From positions 1 through 8,974 of the forward strand of contig JAATVR010000534.1 in the NCBI GenBank assembly GCA_014523665.1: DNA of 8,974 nt, read 5' to 3'. The stretch is from Nitrososphaerales archaeon TH526. Lineage in GTDB: Archaea > Thermoproteota > Nitrososphaeria > Nitrososphaerales > Nitrososphaeraceae. The notes under the pieces were generated by a model. That model saw only the letters and a list, made by a program, of their open reading frames with translations, made no database searches and was not told where the DNA came from. Shown here in pieces: positions 7,042-8,974 of the stretch (within the stretch, counting starts at the first letter, position 1; every line of letters starts with the position of its first letter). The position numbers and the translations under genes were made by a program.

Positions 7042-8151
7042 TCATCTATATTTTTGTGGAACAAAATTTATGTCTCTTACCTGGAGTAAACAGTGACGAC
7101 TGCTATTACAATTACTACTACTACTACTACTATCCATGCTGCAACATTCATAGCCTATTTTATGATTGATCTTTATGCTTAATTGTGGGAATGATGCCGA
7201 TGATGATTCTCCTCCTAAGCTTGTGACCTGAATATATTTATCAAATATTGGAAGAAGAATCTTATTGTATGAAGAAGACTGGCGGTGATAATTCCAAGAC
7301 ACTACGCATCGAATTTGGCTCGACGATATTGCTATTTTCCTTATCGCAGAAACAATTTCTTTTATTAGATACTTCGCCTCTTTAGGATCAATGTTGGGAT
7401 CATGAGTAAACATATGCAATAAATCTGGAACAATCACTATGCACGTCTCAAGTTGCCTAATTATATTAGGTAATTCATTAATAATTAGATTAGTTAGTTG
7501 ATGAACTGTAAAAGCTCTACTTACAACTATTCTTTGTAAAGTCTCTTTTATATCTAAACCATATTGCCTTATAAATTCTACAAATTGATAAAAATCTAAA
7601 CTATTTCCAGCATCCACAATTACTACATATGGCGATGAAGGCGGTGATGATGATGATGCTGATGATGCTGATGATAAACTAAAGCCTTCTTGTCGCCGTC
7701 GTAAAGATAAAGAGTAAACACATAGCCGGGTCAAGAGAATATTTATGAATTTTCTATTATTTTTGCTATGATTATTATTGCTAATTATAGCTAATGTAAT
7801 GTCATCCGTATCAAGGCTTTGAAGAGAAAAATCTAAAGCCTCGACATCGAACATCAGTTTGTTAATAAATTCATCATATGCCGTCTGGAATTTTGATGAG
7901 AGTACTGGTGATTGCGATATTGGTGATCGTCTCTTGTTCTCCTTGTCATACAGTTGCCGTGGTTGTAATGGGTTTTTCCATTCTTTTTTCAGAGTCTTTA
8001 GGATAGAGCCGCACGTTGGGCATTCTTCTTCTCTGCCACTGATTGCAAAAAGATCCTGGTATGACTCCCCCATTGTCTTCTTTAGTAACACACCGCACTC
8101 TGAACAGGAGTATTCTAAAAGTTGGTAATTCATTCTAGATGGAGTGACCAC
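7042..8151 (-). CDS. Zinc-ribbon protein with RecA/RadA-like core lacking Walker A
   Basis: This 369-residue protein starts with a zinc ribbon, CSEC (16-19) and CPTC (44-47). From about residue 90 it follows the order of a RecA/RadA fold: a strand ITLAII (118-123) where Walker A is expected, VVIVDAGNS (176-184), a helix with YGLDIKETLQ, the strand IVVSRAFT (208-215), which RadA proteins have as I/V-x-RA, a Walker B-like strand CIVIVPDLL (237-245), and a last strand CVVSW (282-286). The P-loop is degenerate: SNNNHSKNNRKF (124-135) has no GKT or GKS, so ATP hydrolysis is unlikely. RecA-family paralogues without catalysis usually assist RadA or regulate; that role is inferred. Serine runs interrupt it at 158-173, 316-320 and 338-351. 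The longest frame starts at GTG 8151, but a TATA box at 8163-8169 suits ATG 8133 (residue 7) better. Recognition is by motif order, not by search. Confidence 0.65.
   Translation of the reverse strand: MVTPSRMNYQLLEYSCSECGVLLKKTMGESYQDLFAISGREEECPTCGSILKTLKKEWKNPLQPRQLYDKENKRRSPISQSPVLSSKFQTAYDEFINKLMFDVEALDFSLQSLDTDDITLAIISNNNHSKNNRKFINILLTRLCVYSLSLRRRQEGFSLSSASSASSSSPPSSPYVVIVDAGNSLDFYQFVEFIRQYGLDIKETLQRIVVSRAFTVHQLTNLIINELPNIIRQLETCIVIVPDLLHMFTHDPNIDPKEAKYLIKEIVSAIRKIAISSSQIRCVVSWNYHRQSSSYNKILLPIFDKYIQVTSLGGESSSASFPQLSIKINHKIGYECCSMDSSSSSSNCNSSRHCLLQVRDINFVPQKYR
7112..7132. repeat. Trinucleotide repeat (TAC)n coding poly-serine
   Basis: About six tandem TAC/ACT units on the plus strand are read as AGT serine codons in the RecA-like gene, giving the serine run at residues 341-346. 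Tracts of this kind can change length by slippage in three-base steps and keep the frame. Confidence 0.7.
7642..7674. repeat. Imperfect GAT/GCT trinucleotide repeat coding a Ser/Ala run
   Basis: Repeated TGA/TGC triplets are read on the minus strand as TCA and GCA codons, giving SSASSASSSS in the RecA-like protein at about residues 160-169. The run lies between the expected P-loop strand and the next core strand, in a loop that tolerates insertion. Confidence 0.65.
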
Positions 8152-8162
8152 CCTCTAAGACC

Positions 8163-8169
8163 TTATAAT
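8163..8169 (-). promoter_or_regulatory. TATA box of the RecA-like gene
   Basis: The minus strand reads ATTATAA, centred 15 bases before GTG 8151 and 33 bases before ATG 8133. The expected transcript start, near 8140, would exclude the GTG, so it favours the ATG. Another AT-rich element lies further upstream (about 8205-8213). Confidence 0.4.
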
Positions 8170-8275
8170 GAGTAAGGTGTGTTGCCATGGGGGAGGGATA
8201 ATTAGATATATTTTGAAATAAAATAATTGTTCATTGCCAGAACCGATAATGCTGTGGTGATAAATCATTGTACAG

Positions 8276-8286
8276 ATATTTATAAT
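8276..8286 (+). promoter_or_regulatory. TATA box before the plus-strand short frames
   Basis: ATATTTATAAT is centred about 28 bases before ATG 8310, the spacing of a leaderless archaeal gene. It is the main reason to take the following short frame seriously. Confidence 0.35.
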
Positions 8287-8309
8287 GAACTAGTTGCAAA
8301 GTTATAACT

Positions 8310-8584
8310 ATGGTACTCTACACCAAATTGGAAGAATTTAGACGACAACTTTTCTTGATATCTAAGAGCCGGCGATCCTATCTGCCCCCAAGATAATGAA
8401 AAACACGAGGCCTTAAGTTTAGATTTTGGGACATGATTTAGTTTTGGATGTCCTGTCTGAAAAAAGGATGGATAGCAAACACGTCAATTCGATCCCCCCC
8501 AAGGTCATCTGGGACAGTAAAGAAACATACAATAACAGATACGTCGAAAAAACTAAGTCATCTGTGATAATTCTTAACTACTAA
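8310..8584 (+). pseudogene. Probable broken small gene in three successive frames
   Basis: Three plus-strand frames follow each other with protein-like composition. The first runs from ATG 8310 (MVLYTKLEEFRRQLFLIS) to a TAA at 8394. The second, shifted by one base, covers about 8350-8436 and includes AGDPICPQDNEKHEALSLDF. The third, shifted once more in the same direction, covers about 8415-8584 and includes DLVLDVLSEKR, then the ATG at 8468 and SIPPKVIWDSKETYNNRY, ending at TAA 8582-8584. Joined, they would make a protein of about 90 residues. Its end overlaps the 3' end of the cyclophilin-fold gene by 11 bases on the other strand. I recognise no family. It may be a decayed gene, two or three tiny genes, or chance; the third part alone (38 residues from 8468) is the most convincing. 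Confidence 0.35.
8547..8552 (-). terminator. Oligo-T terminator after the cyclophilin-fold gene
   Basis: The minus strand reads six T about 22 bases after the stop codon, and a second T6 follows about 80 bases further (8460-8465). This pattern fits archaeal intrinsic termination. Confidence 0.4.
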
Positions 8585-8972
8585 TAATCACTGTCATCTT
8601 GCCCTTAACCTTGTCCAACAACTTGACATTATTGGAACGCACTATTTTTCCGATGACGTTGACAGGAGAGTAGGCCAATATTTTTCCGTCCTTACTAATT
8701 GGAGTAGGCCCAAAGAATAAACATAGTGCATTTCCCTCAGGCCAGTAGGCAAAATCTAATTCAGAAACTTCCGTCTTTGAATTTTCTTTTGCTTGTACAA
8801 CTATGCTCGTGCTATCCGTATACAGTTCATCTCCCCATCTATTCAGGTTAACTTTGACAGGCAGATTCGAAAGGATTGCCTGTATCGTTTTTGGTGCAAG
8901 TGAGGCATCTAATTCTATCTTAATCTCTTCATAACCAAGATCCGGAAATACGATTCGAATATTCCTTTTCAT
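8574..8972 (-). CDS. Cyclophilin-fold protein of the TM1367/COG2164 type
   Basis: This 132-residue protein is complete, with its ATG two bases inside the window edge. It has the family's landmarks in order: SLAPKTIQAIL (24-34), NRWGDELY (44-51), DFAYWPEGNALCLFFGPTP (73-91) and SPVNVIGKI (102-110). The fold is that of cyclophilin, but these small proteins lack the Arg and Phe active-site set of prolyl isomerases. Their biochemical role is not established; a ligand-binding pocket has been suggested for the family. The length of about 120-130 residues is normal. It has no signal peptide, so it should be cytosolic. Its promoter lies outside the window. T-runs downstream suggest it is transcribed on its own. 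Confidence 0.88.
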   Translation of the reverse strand: MKRNIRIVFPDLGYEEIKIELDASLAPKTIQAILSNLPVKVNLNRWGDELYTDSTSIVVQAKENSKTEVSELDFAYWPEGNALCLFFGPTPISKDGKILAYSPVNVIGKIVRSNNVKLLDKVKGKMTVIISS

Positions 8973-8974
8973 GA

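Larger units (their letters stand above)
8152..8573. other. 422-base gap between the RecA-like and cyclophilin-fold genes
   Basis: This holds the promoter region of the RecA-like gene, a plus-strand TATA box (8276-8286), three consecutive plus-strand frames described separately, and two A6 runs (8460-8465, 8547-8552) that are T-runs on the minus strand. A C-rich run lies at about 8493-8499. I see no RNA gene. Confidence 0.5.

Overview
The window looks like chromosomal DNA of an AT-rich ammonia-oxidising archaeon (Nitrososphaerota, perhaps close to Nitrososphaera or Nitrosocosmicus). This is inferred from several things: a DUF5679-like zinc ribbon, a DUF5678-like remnant, a COG2164 cyclophilin-fold protein and a RecA/RadA-like paralogue; a Cache-type histidine kinase facing a receiver-only response regulator; archaeal TATA-like boxes 20-30 bases before start codons without clear Shine-Dalgarno sites; and wide gaps between genes. 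The genus is a guess. The seven well-supported genes cover only about 59% of the window.

Left part (1-2688): a frameshifted DUF5678-like remnant at the left edge, a small zinc-ribbon protein (544-789), a CARDB/Ig-like beta protein (1008-1421) whose frame continues upstream past an in-frame stop, and a 1.27 kb stretch without long genes. That stretch holds one good small candidate, a 47-residue single-pass membrane protein (2114-2257) with a TATA box at leaderless spacing. All of these lie on the minus strand.

Centre (2689-5641): a two-component signalling pair in divergent orientation. The receiver-domain protein (2689-3363, minus) and the membrane histidine kinase with an extracellular double-Cache sensor (3680-5641, plus) share a 316-base intergenic region. 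The kinase probably senses a small extracellular ligand and phosphorylates the receiver; the pairing is inferred from position alone.

Right part (5642-8974): a 600-base gap with a 16-bp palindrome and an orphan TATA box; an alanine-rich helical protein with a basic tail (6242-6754); a zinc-ribbon protein with a RecA/RadA-like core that has lost its Walker A motif and carries serine-coding trinucleotide repeats (7042-8151); a plus-strand run of three short frames that reads like a broken gene (8310-8584); and a complete cyclophilin-fold protein (8574-8972). The three well-supported genes here are on the minus strand, each with its own apparent promoter or terminator, so they do not look like one operon. 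No tRNA, rRNA, CRISPR array, transposase or insertion sequence was recognised.
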